Positions 26,628 to 35,612 of a DNA stretch of 46,653 nucleotides are shown here, piece by piece (position 1 is the stretch's first letter; every line of letters begins with the position of its first letter). The notes beneath the pieces were generated by a model that did no database searches, was not told the origin of the DNA, and worked only from the letters and a program-made list of their open reading frames with translations. This stretch comes from Saprospiraceae bacterium. Its GTDB lineage: Bacteria > Bacteroidota > Bacteroidia > Chitinophagales > Saprospiraceae. The stretch is from NCBI GenBank assembly GCA_026982695.1, contig JALSGS010000058.1, positions 1 through 46,653 of the forward strand, in the 5' to 3' direction. The position numbers and the translations under genes were made by a program.

Positions 26628-28436
26628 ATGAGTCAATTTGTGGTATCGGCCCGAAAATATCGCCCCACGCGCTTCGACGAAGTAGTGGGCCAACAACACG
26701 TCACTCAAACACTAAAGAACGCACTCAAACGCCAGCAGGTCGCCCACGCATTCCTCTTTTGTGGGCCACGTGGCGTGGGCAAAACGACTTGTGCACGCAT
26801 ACTGGCCAAGGCACTCAACTGCACACAAATCACCCCCGAGCAAGAGCCCTGCAACGAATGCGATAACTGTAAAGCCTTCAACGAGCAGGCTTCCTTCAAC
26901 ATCATCGAGCTGGATGCCGCTTCCAACAACAGCGTGGAGCACATCCGCGCCCTGGTCGAACAAGTGCGCTTTCAGCCCCAACAAGGGCACTACAAGGTCT
27001 TTATCATCGACGAGGTGCACATGCTGTCGCAGGCAGCTTTCAACGCCTTCCTCAAAACACTGGAGGAACCGCCACCTTATGCTATATTTATACTGGCCAC
27101 CACAGAAAAGCACAAGATCATCCCCACCATTCTGTCGCGCTGCCAGATCTTCGACTTCCGCCGTATTCAAGTGCCCGACATCGTCGCCCACCTCAAAGAC
27201 ATCTGTACACGTCAAAATATCGAAGCCGAAGAGGATGCGCTGCACATCATCGCCCAAAAAGCAGATGGCGCTCTGCGCGATGCGCTCTCTATTTTCGATC
27301 GCATTGCCTCCTATGCGGGCCAGAAGATCACCTATGAGGCGGTCATCCAAAACCTCAACATACTCGACTACGACTACTACTTCCAGTTTGTCGACGCACT
27401 GCTACAGGAAGACATGCCGCGCGTGATGCAGCTGTTCGATCAGGTGCTGAAGAAGGGGTTCGAAGGCGACCTGTTTCTCGACGGATTTGCCGAACACCTG
27501 CGCAATCTGCTGATGGCAAAAGAGGAGGCCACCCGACCACTGCTTGAATTGAGCGACACCCTCTTACAGCGCTACGACAAACAAGCACGCCTGGCGTCTG
27601 CGTCATTCCTCATGTCGGCCTTGCAGATTGCCAACGAATGCGACATCCACTACAAGGAAGCACGCAACAAGCGCCTGCACGTTGAAATCGCCCTGATGAA
27701 AATGGCATGGCTCAATCGAGCCATTGCATTAGCCGCCCACCAAGCCAGTACACCTGAAAAAAAAAGCCCTAAAACCGCACCCACTGAGGCGATACCACCT
27801 GCCACTACTGAGCCTGCCGCCACCTATCACCAAGCATCTCCCAGCTCTGAGGCACATCGAGCCCAAGAGCACGCCCTCTCAACTACCCCCCCAGAAAAAC
27901 CAGAAAAAAAAGTACAATCTCAGTCTCCTTCTTCGCCCGCTCAGCCCGAGCCAGCTGCTGGCACTACGTCGCGGCGCATTAAAACACATCTACGCCGCAC
28001 CCCGTCCTTATCGCTCGACCAGCTGACGCAAAACACCCCCACCCAGGCTGATGAGACGCAAACCCTGCCCGAACTCAACGCAAGCAATTTGGAAAAGGCC
28101 ATTGCCCAATACAAAGATCAATGCGAGCGCGACAGCATCAAGGCATACCTCAACAGCGCGCGCTTCGAACTAAAAGGCGACACCATTCGCTGCTACGCAG
28201 CTTCTGCTATGATGGCAGAGGCCCTACGCCGAGAGTTAGGGCTCATGGATCACATCCGACAGGTATTCGGAAATGAGCACCTGGCACTGCAAGTCGTCGT
28301 TGACGACAGCCAGAGCCACACAACACCACGCGAAAAGCCGCGCCCCGTCACGCGACACGAACAATACCACTATCTGGCGCAAAAAAATCCCCTGCTCAAA
28401 GAGTTACAAAAGCGCTTTCAGCTCGACTTCGACTAA
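26628..28436 (+). CDS. dnaX: DNA polymerase III subunits gamma and tau
   Basis: 602 residues from MSQFVVSARKYRPTRFDEVVGQ (ATG at 26628; the upstream extension to 26529 overlaps the preceding gene and is not conserved). The clamp-loader AAA+ domain has Walker A GPRGVGKTT (about 45), a Cys cluster with CNECDNC (about 74-80), Walker B IIDEVHML (about 125), and the sensor region ILATTEKHKIIPTILSRCQ. After about residue 370 comes a Pro/Ala/Ser-rich linker and a tau-specific C-terminus ending in KNPLLKELQKRFQLDFD. An A9 run at codons 377-380 could direct a -1 shift to an immediate stop, giving a 381-residue gamma form. Part of the replicase. Confidence 0.96.
   Translation: MSQFVVSARKYRPTRFDEVVGQQHVTQTLKNALKRQQVAHAFLFCGPRGVGKTTCARILAKALNCTQITPEQEPCNECDNCKAFNEQASFNIIELDAASNNSVEHIRALVEQVRFQPQQGHYKVFIIDEVHMLSQAAFNAFLKTLEEPPPYAIFILATTEKHKIIPTILSRCQIFDFRRIQVPDIVAHLKDICTRQNIEAEEDALHIIAQKADGALRDALSIFDRIASYAGQKITYEAVIQNLNILDYDYYFQFVDALLQEDMPRVMQLFDQVLKKGFEGDLFLDGFAEHLRNLLMAKEEATRPLLELSDTLLQRYDKQARLASASFLMSALQIANECDIHYKEARNKRLHVEIALMKMAWLNRAIALAAHQASTPEKKSPKTAPTEAIPPATTEPAATYHQASPSSEAHRAQEHALSTTPPEKPEKKVQSQSPSSPAQPEPAAGTTSRRIKTHLRRTPSLSLDQLTQNTPTQADETQTLPELNASNLEKAIAQYKDQCERDSIKAYLNSARFELKGDTIRCYAASAMMAEALRRELGLMDHIRQVFGNEHLALQVVVDDSQSHTTPREKPRPVTRHEQYHYLAQKNPLLKELQKRFQLDFD
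27757..27772 (+). other. Candidate dnaX slippage/frameshift site (A9, stop two codons later in -1 frame)
   Basis: Nine A residues at 27757-27765 contain the slippery heptamer A-AAA-AAA in the zero frame. A -1 shift, or transcripts with one extra A, reads AAG CCC then TAA at 27770-27772. It lies at the boundary between the AAA+ core and the tau-specific region. Confidence 0.55.
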
Positions 28437-28742
28437 AGAGGTGTCCCATCGAGGCCTTTTCTCCAACTGTTGGCTAAGCAATAAAATAAGGAAAGGGCAA
28501 ATACCTGCCAGGCGTCATTTATCACCAAAACGCCACTTAGCACGTGCTCCTTTCCATCAAGTGGGAAAGTGGGGTAGGCCGTTGTTCTGTAGACTAAACG
28601 ACGTCGATTATGTGATTGCACAACTGTTCATCAGTGCGATGAGTTTTTCTGATTTGTTCGTTTCATAGGCTGGAAATACATAAACTAAAAAGAGCGCTCC
28701 ACAAGCGGGAAGCCCGCTCTGAAGCGGTACTTCCCCATTATA
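28437..28742. other. Intergenic between dnaX and sigma-factor gene (convergent)
   Basis: No gene accepted. A minus-strand frame (28433-28621) shows no recognisable domain. The right end holds the sigma-gene terminator at 28687-28720. Confidence 0.45.
28687..28720 (-). terminator. Terminator of the first ECF sigma-factor gene
   Basis: Arms AGAGCG (28691-28696) and CGCTCT (28715-28720) enclose a region with a further GGG/CCC pairing option. The minus strand continues TTTT after the stem. It lies 22 bases after the sigma gene stop. Confidence 0.6.
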
Positions 28743-29306
28743 TCATACCTTCCGCCTGATACGGATGTCATATTGCGTTGCTGCAAAGGACTCCAGCTCG
28801 CCAATGAGCTTCAGGTAAACGCGTTGCAGCTGCGCCTCAAGTATATTGACATTTGTATTTAGGGTTTGGGTTATGTCCTCATTTTTCACACCAGCCAAGC
28901 TATTGGCCAAAATGTAGCGCTCCCTATCGCTCAGCTGATTCAGTGCCATCTGTACGGCATTGTTCAGCTTGTCGTCGAGCAAGACGTCTTCTTGCCCTTC
29001 GGACAACCAGGCAAGCAGCTGATCAAACTGCGCCAGGTGATGCGCGCGCACATGCCCATCTACTTCATAGCCCTCGCGCCCTTGGCTGCGAAGCTCATGG
29101 AGAAAAATGCGCTTCATCACGGTCCGACCAAAAGTTTCCGCATTCGTGCCAGGCCGATATTTATCCATTTGCGCTAAGATGCGCATAGCCGTAGTGCCCA
29201 AAAGGTCTTTGGCGCGTTTTGTATCGCGCGTTAGATGCCACGCATAATGAAAGAGATTGTCTAAAACAGGTACAAATTCTTTCTCAAAAAGAAAACGATT
29301 TGGCAT
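28743..29306 (-). CDS. ECF-type RNA polymerase sigma factor (divergent region 4)
   Basis: 187 residues from MPNRFLFEKEFVPVLDNLFHYAWHLTRD. This start aligns with the start of the paralogue at 30275-30877; a longer frame to 29480 adds unmatched sequence. Region 2 is recognisable (AKDLLGTTAMRILAQMDKYRPGTNAETFGRTVMKRIFLHELRS). Region 4 has SLAGVKNEDITQTLNTNVNILEAQLQRVYLKL. The usual recognition helix (TVKVRLHRAR-like, as kept in the paralogue) is replaced by NILEAQLQRVY, so its promoter specificity is likely different or impaired. A terminator follows the stop. No anti-sigma gene with a membrane span is adjacent. The regulon is unknown. Confidence 0.8.
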   Translation of the reverse strand: MPNRFLFEKEFVPVLDNLFHYAWHLTRDTKRAKDLLGTTAMRILAQMDKYRPGTNAETFGRTVMKRIFLHELRSQGREGYEVDGHVRAHHLAQFDQLLAWLSEGQEDVLLDDKLNNAVQMALNQLSDRERYILANSLAGVKNEDITQTLNTNVNILEAQLQRVYLKLIGELESFAATQYDIRIRRKV

Positions 29307-29541
29307 GAAAAAGAAATTTTGGGTTAAAGGATGGCCTGCATCAATACAGGCATTGGCACGTCCTAATCCGGACCATACTTGGGATAAAGTCGCTTCCACA
29401 TGATTGATGTAATTTGCCGTGATCATTAATATTCGCCGTGCGATATTGGTCCCACCAACACCTAATACGCAGACCCGCACTTACCTCTATCACCAGAGGT
29501 AGCACAATAGTTACACTACTTCCACGCTTTTTTGGAAAATC
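29307..29541. other. Intergenic upstream of sigma-factor gene
   Basis: An in-frame extension of the sigma ORF runs to 29480 without conserved sequence. No convincing promoter or hairpin seen. Confidence 0.35.
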
Positions 29542-29760
29542 TTAAATAGACATCTTGCTGGAATCAACACGAGATGTTGCCGACAATACTGGACTTACTC
29601 CTCCAGGCGTCCCCGCATTGCCGAGCCAGTAGATGTCTTTCGGCAAACAAAAGCAAGCGCGCACTTGCCACAGCTCAATCCAATAGCCGGCCTTTGCCGA
29701 CAGGACAAGCATGCGTTCAGCCACCAGCCCAGAAGTACGCAGAAGATCATCGGCCGATAG
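29542..29760 (-). pseudogene. Decayed T9SS C-terminal sorting domain
   Basis: An open minus-strand frame of 72 codons without a proper start reads VAERMLVLSAKAGYWIELWQ then LPKDIYWLGNAG. The pattern of a strand, a turn and LPKGIYWL is that of Bacteroidota type IX secretion sorting domains and closely matches LPKGIYWLSIQ in the GH16 remnant at 31167-31578. At DNA level both share GCCAGTAGATG followed by a near-identical CTTTCGGCAAA (plus strand). No cargo domain is attached, so it seems to be a relic. Confidence 0.4.
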
Positions 29761-29870
29761 CTACAAGCCTCTGTACACCCACATCTCAATGCATTGCTGT
29801 AGACCAGCGCGTCGCCTCGACAAGTGCCGGATGCAATGCAGGCACCATGCCACATATCACAAATGCAAGA

Positions 29871-30185
29871 CTACGAAGACAGCTCAGTGCTCGTGCTATT
29901 TGAAGAAGACCCAAAGACGCGGTCCAAAATGTACTGGCCCAGGTCGGCAGGGGGTTGAGGCGGAGAAGAGGGAGATGAGAAGTGTTGAAGAAGAGCTTGC
30001 CGGGTTAGTTTCTTGAGTGTGCGTTGAAATCGATAGTAGCGCAACAATAAAGGGTTCTGATATATCTGCCGCAGAATAGTTTTCTTCTCTTGCAGGCTAC
30101 ACGATTGCGTTTCCCAAACTAACCGAATCACCTCATCGCGATAACTAAACGCCTGACTGCGAATATCACCATTATATCTTCTCAT
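29871..30185 (-). CDS. Small hypothetical protein between two sigma-factor genes
   Basis: 104 residues, not recognised. It starts MRRYNGDIRSQAFSYRDEVI and has a helical, basic middle (SLQEKKTILRQIYQ; YYRFQRTLKKLTRQALLQHF) and a Ser/Pro-rich linker. It has no signal peptide or membrane span. It lies 89 bases after the second sigma gene on the same strand, but the sigma terminator falls between, so it would need its own promoter, which I do not see. It could be a cytoplasmic partner of the sigma factors or a chance ORF. Confidence 0.4.
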   Translation of the reverse strand: MRRYNGDIRSQAFSYRDEVIRLVWETQSCSLQEKKTILRQIYQNPLLLRYYRFQRTLKKLTRQALLQHFSSPSSPPQPPADLGQYILDRVFGSSSNSTSTELSS

Positions 30186-30230
30186 GTCAAAACATTTTTA
30201 CTTCTATTACCATTAAGCTTTTTAAATAGC

Positions 30231-30264
30231 AAAAAGCATCTGCTGCAGAAAACAGCAGATGCTT
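30231..30264 (-). terminator. Terminator of the second ECF sigma-factor gene
   Basis: Perfect 12-bp stem AAGCATCTGCTG (30234-30245) with CAGCAGATGCTT (30253-30264), 7-base loop, followed on the minus strand by TTTGC. It lies 10 bases after the sigma stop. Confidence 0.75.
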
Positions 30265-30274
30265 CATATCTATG

Positions 30275-30877
30275 TCATTTTAGCCCACTTTTGCCATTAT
30301 GCCGTTCCTTGGCAATGTTGTAAGTCGAACGCGCATACTCCTCCAACAGCTTGATGAGCCACTTGCGCACACGGTGCAAGCGCACCTTGACGGTATTGAC
30401 GTTCATACCCAAGCGCTTGGCTGTTTCTTCGTTTTTCACGCCCATCACACTGTCGATCAGGATCTCCAGATCGATCGGTGCAATCGTCTTCAGTGCGCTA
30501 ACGACTTCATCGGACAAGTCCACAGCCGAGAAGTCGCCCGTTTCAAGTAGCTCGATGAACTGGATAAACACCAGCTGCTGCGTTTCAGTGTCAGTTAAGC
30601 GATAGAGCCCGTCGTCCAAGCTGACTTGTGCGCCACGACGATCGCTTTTGCGCAGGTCATTCAAAAAGACACGGCGCATGATTCTAAAGGCGTACCCCAT
30701 GGCATTGCTACCTGGCTCATAGCGATCTATATACTTCCAAATGCGCTCAAACGTATCTGCCACAAGGTCCTTGGCCTGATCCTCGTCACGAGTCCACTTC
30801 ACTGCAATGCCAAAAAGGCGGTCGCGCAGTGGAAAAAACTCTTCATGAAATAGTTTTGTAAAAAAAACATTCATCAA
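30275..30877 (-). CDS. ECF-type RNA polymerase sigma factor
   Basis: 200 residues. Region 2: FHEEFFPLRDRLFGIAVKWTRDEDQAKDLVADTFERIWKYIDRYEPGSNAMGYAFRIMRRVFLNDLRK. Region 4: SVMGVKNEETAKRLGMNVNTVKVRLHRVRKWLIKLLEEY with an intact recognition helix. A roughly 50-residue segment between them (SLDDGLYRLTDTETQQLVF...) is longer than a bare linker. It is clearly paralogous to the factor at 28743-29306 (shared N-terminus, RYEPGSNA/KYRPGTNA, GVKNE), so a local duplication is likely. The gene has its own terminator. No anti-sigma factor is seen, so control may be by its own promoter or a distant partner. Confidence 0.88.
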   Translation of the reverse strand: MMNVFFTKLFHEEFFPLRDRLFGIAVKWTRDEDQAKDLVADTFERIWKYIDRYEPGSNAMGYAFRIMRRVFLNDLRKSDRRGAQVSLDDGLYRLTDTETQQLVFIQFIELLETGDFSAVDLSDEVVSALKTIAPIDLEILIDSVMGVKNEETAKRLGMNVNTVKVRLHRVRKWLIKLLEEYARSTYNIAKERHNGKSGLK

Positions 30878-31166
30878 TAAAATGTTTAATGTTTAAGCAC
30901 TCATAATTTCGCTTATACGACACTCTTTATATCCAGCCTCAAAGAGACCCGGTGGCTACGGATGCGTCTATATGTAGCATGATGACTCGTAGCTCACTTA
31001 TACAGCGCATCGACCCTGTCACATCATAGGCATTTTGTTTTTGTATGATTAGAAATAAGGCACTACACTACTAACCAATCACCATTTAGAACCAAATGGT
31101 TACAGGATTCCACACTTTTTCTGAAAAAAAATTGGGGAAGTCGATTTCCCGGCTATGGAAAAGCCA
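30878..31166. other. Intergenic upstream of second sigma gene
   Basis: No gene seen. Contains a small inverted repeat CCATTT/AAATGG (31083-31100) and an A-rich run near 31125. Confidence 0.4.
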
Positions 31167-31578
31167 TCATTGATGAGTCCAGCGCTTCCAATGGCGCCCG
31201 TGCGCTGCCTGTATGCTCAGCCAGTAGATGCCTTTTGGCAAAGAGGCGCCCATTTGCGCTTGTAGGGTTCCACCTGCACCATTCCACTGCATGGCTATCT
31301 GATGCGTGCCGAAGTATAATCGCATCCCATATAACTTTCCCCACGTGCGATGAGGTGCAGCGTACCACCCGACTCTTGCAGATTGGTACTCAAGTCGGTG
31401 TAGTATTGCAGCTCGTTGTTAGCGAGATTGGATTTCGTTTGCCATTACCATTTGGACTGATCCAATGCTATACCATCAAATCCATCGCTCCACGCCAATA
31501 GCCCAGCGTTGAGCCTCGAGTATTTGCCCAAAGACTATACAGACATAACCCCCACAAAACTTGAATGACCAAGCGCAT
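31167..31578 (-). pseudogene. GH16 beta-glucanase pseudogene with T9SS sorting domain
   Basis: Minus strand from an ATG at 31578. It reads a signal peptide (MRLVIQVLWGLCLYSLWA), then in another frame LLAWSDGFDGIALDQSKW, a TAA stop, then NNELQYYTD, GGTLHLIARGESYMG and DYTSARIR, then TAG. These are the N-terminal strands of family 16 laminarinases (LVWSDEF...NNELQYYT...YTSARI). A third frame then reads AMQWNGAGGTLQAQMGAS and LPKGIYWLSIQ to TGA at 31167, a T9SS C-terminal sorting domain. The catalytic core (ExDxxE) is absent, so an internal deletion plus at least two frameshifts and two stops have destroyed the gene. It points to a past extracellular beta-glucan-degrading enzyme. Confidence 0.75.
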
Positions 31579-31634
31579 GGGTGCAAGCATGTGTCAACAG
31601 CTCGCTACTATCAGCCAATAGCCGACAAATCCAC

Positions 31635-31642
31635 TATCTTTG
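31635..31642 (+). promoter_or_regulatory. carA -7 element TATCTTTG
   Basis: Perfect TAnnTTTG 34 bases before the carA ATG; no clear -33 match. Confidence 0.45.
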
Positions 31643-31676
31643 CGCCGATTTTACGCGACCAAAATCACCTTTCCAC

Positions 31677-32792
31677 ATGATATCACGACCTGCAGCCACG
31701 CTCTTACTGGCCGACGGCACGCTGTTTAAAGGCTATGCAGTGGGCAAAATCGGCACCACCACTGGCGAGATTTGCTTCAACACGGGCATGACGGGCTATC
31801 AAGAGGTGTTTACCGACCCATCCTACTATGGACAGATTCTGGTAATGACCAACGTACACATCGGCAACTATGGCACACGGGCTATCGAGCAAGAAAGTGA
31901 CGGAGCCAAAATCGCAGGGCTGGTCGTACGCAACTTTTCCGAACATTACTCACGCCCTATGGCCAACAACTCTTTACAACAATGGCTCGAAGAAGAAGGC
32001 GTAGTGGGCATTTCGGGCATCGATACGCGTGCACTGGTGCGACACATCCGCAACAAAGGTGCCATGAATGCCATAATTTCCTCCGAAACTGATGAGCTGG
32101 CCACCCTACAAGCCCGCCTAAAGGATACGCCTTCCATGGCTGGGCTCGAACTTGCTTCCAAAGTGAGTACGTCACAACCCTATGTGGCCGGCCCTGCTTC
32201 GGCACAATTTCGCATCGCTGCACTCGACTTTGGCATCAAGCGCAGCATCCTTGACTGCCTCATAGCACGTGGCTGTGTGGTCAAAGTTTTTCCCGCTCAT
32301 ACCACTTTTGAAACAATGGAACAATGGCAGCCCGATGGTTACTTCCTCAGCAACGGGCCCGGCGACCCTGCGGCTATGGACTACGCCGTTGAAGTGACTC
32401 AAAAAATATTGGCTGCCGACAAGCCCCTCTTTGGCATTTGCCTAGGCCACCAGATCTTGGCACGTGCCGTAGGCATCCCTACCTACAAGATGCACCACGG
32501 CCATCGCGGCCTCAATCACCCCGTAAAGAATCTGCGCACCGGCCGCGGTGAAATTACGAGCCAAAATCACGGCTTCGGCGTCAGCCTTAAAGCGATCTGC
32601 GCTGCCAGCGACCGCGTAGAAGTGACTCATGTCAACCTCAACGACGGCACTGTCGAAGGCATTCGCCTCAAGCAACATCAGGCCTTCTCCGTACAGTACC
32701 ACCCTGAGGCATCGCCAGGACCACACGACGCCCGTTACCTGTTTGACGAGTTTGTCGACATGCTCAAAAAGGCCCCTGTTAGCGCACGCTGA
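31677..32792 (+). CDS. carA: Carbamoyl-phosphate synthase small (glutaminase) subunit
   Basis: 371 residues from MISRPAATLLLADGTLFKGYAVG (ATG at 31677; the in-frame extension to 31581 reads through the promoter and is rejected). The N-terminal CPSase_sm domain shows GEICFNTGMTGYQEVFTDPSY and NSLQQWLEEEGVVGISGIDTRALVRHIR. The class-I amidotransferase has FLSNGPGDPAAM, the Cys nucleophile in FGICLGHQILA (about 254) and the His-Glu of VQYHPEASPGPHD. It supplies ammonia from glutamine to the large subunit for arginine and pyrimidine synthesis. carB is not adjacent here. It is followed after 70 bases by enolase, a frequent order in Bacteroidota, so read-through is likely. Confidence 0.96.
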   Translation: MISRPAATLLLADGTLFKGYAVGKIGTTTGEICFNTGMTGYQEVFTDPSYYGQILVMTNVHIGNYGTRAIEQESDGAKIAGLVVRNFSEHYSRPMANNSLQQWLEEEGVVGISGIDTRALVRHIRNKGAMNAIISSETDELATLQARLKDTPSMAGLELASKVSTSQPYVAGPASAQFRIAALDFGIKRSILDCLIARGCVVKVFPAHTTFETMEQWQPDGYFLSNGPGDPAAMDYAVEVTQKILAADKPLFGICLGHQILARAVGIPTYKMHHGHRGLNHPVKNLRTGRGEITSQNHGFGVSLKAICAASDRVEVTHVNLNDGTVEGIRLKQHQAFSVQYHPEASPGPHDARYLFDEFVDMLKKAPVSAR

Positions 32793-32814
32793 ACATGCCC
32801 TGCTGCCCTGCTAA

Positions 32815-34143
<1,329 letters not shown>

Positions 34144-34175
34144 CCTTAAAAATCACACTGCTCAAAGCAAGTATG

Positions 34176-34183
34176 TACCTTTG
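34176..34183 (+). promoter_or_regulatory. -7 element TACCTTTG upstream of the divIC-like gene
   Basis: Perfect TAnnTTTG 63 bases before the divIC-like ATG; could give an internal promoter after eno. Confidence 0.4.
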
Positions 34184-34205
34184 GCCTACACAGCAGGCGG
34201 TAACT

Positions 34206-34219
34206 GCCTTTCGGCAAAT
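34206..34219 (-). repeat. Copy of dispersed 14-mer ATTTGCCGAAAGGC (inverted)
   Basis: Exact copy on the minus strand, 27 bases upstream of the divIC-like ATG. On the minus strand the surroundings also read LPKGSYRL, resembling the T9SS LPKGIYWL motif, so a sorting-domain relic is an alternative origin. Confidence 0.75.
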
Positions 34220-34246
34220 AAAAAACCTGCTAAAAATCGAAGTCCG

Positions 34247-34567
34247 ATGGCTGCACCCAATCCACTTCGCGACTTGCTCGTACTCGTGCCCAAGCCACTG
34301 CGCAACAGGTACGTGCTGGTACTGGCCATTTTCCTGATATGGATGCTGTTTGTCGACCGGCGCAACTTCATCGACCAATGGCGCTTGGCGCGTACCATTC
34401 AACAACTCGAACGAGATAAACGCTACTACAAAGAAAAAATTCGAATCACTCAAGAGGAAAAAAAAGCCTTAGAAAACGATCCCGAACGGGTAGCCAGAGA
34501 AAAATACTTCATGCACCGTGCCGACGAAGAAGTCTTTATCATTCAAAGAAAGGATAAAGAGCAATGA
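34247..34567 (+). CDS. Septum formation initiator, FtsB/DivIC family
   Basis: 106 residues from MAAPNPLRDLLVLV; a longer frame from a TTG at 34181 is unlikely. Short cytoplasmic N-terminus, one membrane span (YVLVLAIFLIWMLFV, about 23-37), then a coiled coil (LARTIQQLERDKRYYKEKIRITQEEKKALE), and the family's closing motif NDPERVAREKYFMHRADEEVFII. This is the FtsB/DivIC layout, a bitopic divisome protein that pairs with FtsL. The position after eno is common to FtsB in many bacteria. Ends 44 bases before sucD. Confidence 0.9.
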   Translation: MAAPNPLRDLLVLVPKPLRNRYVLVLAIFLIWMLFVDRRNFIDQWRLARTIQQLERDKRYYKEKIRITQEEKKALENDPERVAREKYFMHRADEEVFIIQRKDKEQ

Positions 34568-34611
34568 GGGGCCGCTACTACTACGTATAACCATTCAAAA
34601 CCAAACCTGAC

Positions 34612-35499
34612 ATGTCAGTATTAGTCAACAAACAGTCCAGAGTAATCGTACAAGGCTTCACAGGTAAGGAAGGCACCTTTCACGCTAGCCAAATGATTGA
34701 ATACGGCACCAACGTCGTGGGCGGTGTCACGCCCGGCAAAGGCGGCATGACGCATTTAGACCGCCCCGTATTCAATACCGTATCGCAAGCCGTGCGCGAA
34801 GTGGGCGCCGACACCAGTGTCATCTTCGTACCGCCACCCTTCGCTGCTGACGCCATCATGGAAGCAGCTGATGCCGGTATTAAAGTGATTATCTGTATCA
34901 CAGAAGGCATCCCTGTCCAAGACATGGTAAAAGTAAAAGCCTACCTGAGCCATCGCGGCAGCCACCTCATAGGGCCCAACTGTCCAGGTGTCATCACACC
35001 AGGTGAAGCTAAGTGTGGTATTATGCCCGGCTTTATCCATCGGCCTGGCCATATCGGCATTGTCTCGCGTTCGGGTACGCTTACCTATGAAGCTGTCGAC
35101 CAGGTCACCAAAACGGGAATGGGCCAAAGCACATGTATTGGCATCGGTGGCGACCCCATCGTAGGTACTACCACCCGAGAAGCCGTAGAACTACTCATGA
35201 ATGACCCCGATACCCATGGCATTATCATGATTGGCGAAATTGGCGGTAGCATGGAAGCTGAAGCTGCTCGCTGGATCAAAGCCCATGGCACCAAGCCCGT
35301 CGTAGGCTTCATCGCTGGCCAAACGGCACCCAAAGGCCGCAAAATGGGCCACGCAGGTGCCATCGTCGGTGGCAAAGACGACACCGCTGAAGCCAAAATG
35401 AAGATCATGACCGAATGCGGTATCCACGTAGTCAAATCCCCTGCCCATATTGGCAAGACGATGTACGAAGTGATGCAACAAAGTGGTGCATTGGTCTGA
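34612..35499 (+). CDS. sucD: Succinyl-CoA synthetase (ADP-forming) alpha subunit
   Basis: 295 residues. The CoA-binding start [24 protein letters not shown] and [20 protein letters not shown] are followed by [51 protein letters not shown] and the phosphohistidine loop [11 protein letters not shown] (His about residue 248). It makes ATP or GTP from succinyl-CoA in the TCA cycle. The beta subunit gene (sucC) is not adjacent. A terminator follows 30 bases after the stop. Confidence 0.97.
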   Translation: MSVLVNKQSRVIVQGFTGKEGTFHASQMIEYGTNVVGGVTPGKGGMTHLDRPVFNTVSQAVREVGADTSVIFVPPPFAADAIMEAADAGIKVIICITEGIPVQDMVKVKAYLSHRGSHLIGPNCPGVITPGEAKCGIMPGFIHRPGHIGIVSRSGTLTYEAVDQVTKTGMGQSTCIGIGGDPIVGTTTREAVELLMNDPDTHGIIMIGEIGGSMEAEAARWIKAHGTKPVVGFIAGQTAPKGRKMGHAGAIVGGKDDTAEAKMKIMTECGIHVVKSPAHIGKTMYEVMQQSGALV

Positions 35500-35527
35500 C
35501 CCATATCGGCTATTTTACCGCAAACAC

Positions 35528-35562
35528 AAAGGGCATAGCTCGCGATGGCCATGCCCTTTTTT
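35528..35562 (+). terminator. sucD terminator (possibly bidirectional)
   Basis: Arms AAAGGGCAT (35528-35536) and ATGCCCTTT (35551-35559) with extra GC pairs inside, followed by TTT on the plus strand. It lies between the convergent sucD and tex genes; in the other direction the T-tract is weak. Confidence 0.8.
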
Positions 35563-35612
35563 GCTGCTTTTGGTGCATACCCACACCCAGTGGCGTTCGC
35601 TGCAAAGGCAAT

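Noticed and set aside
28433-28621. 62-codon minus-strand ORF after dnaX
   Set aside because: Overlaps the dnaX 3' end, no recognisable domain, no promoter; treated as chance.
31167-31578. GH16 relic as an intact gene with programmed frameshifts
   Set aside because: The catalytic core is missing altogether, so frameshifting could not give an enzyme.
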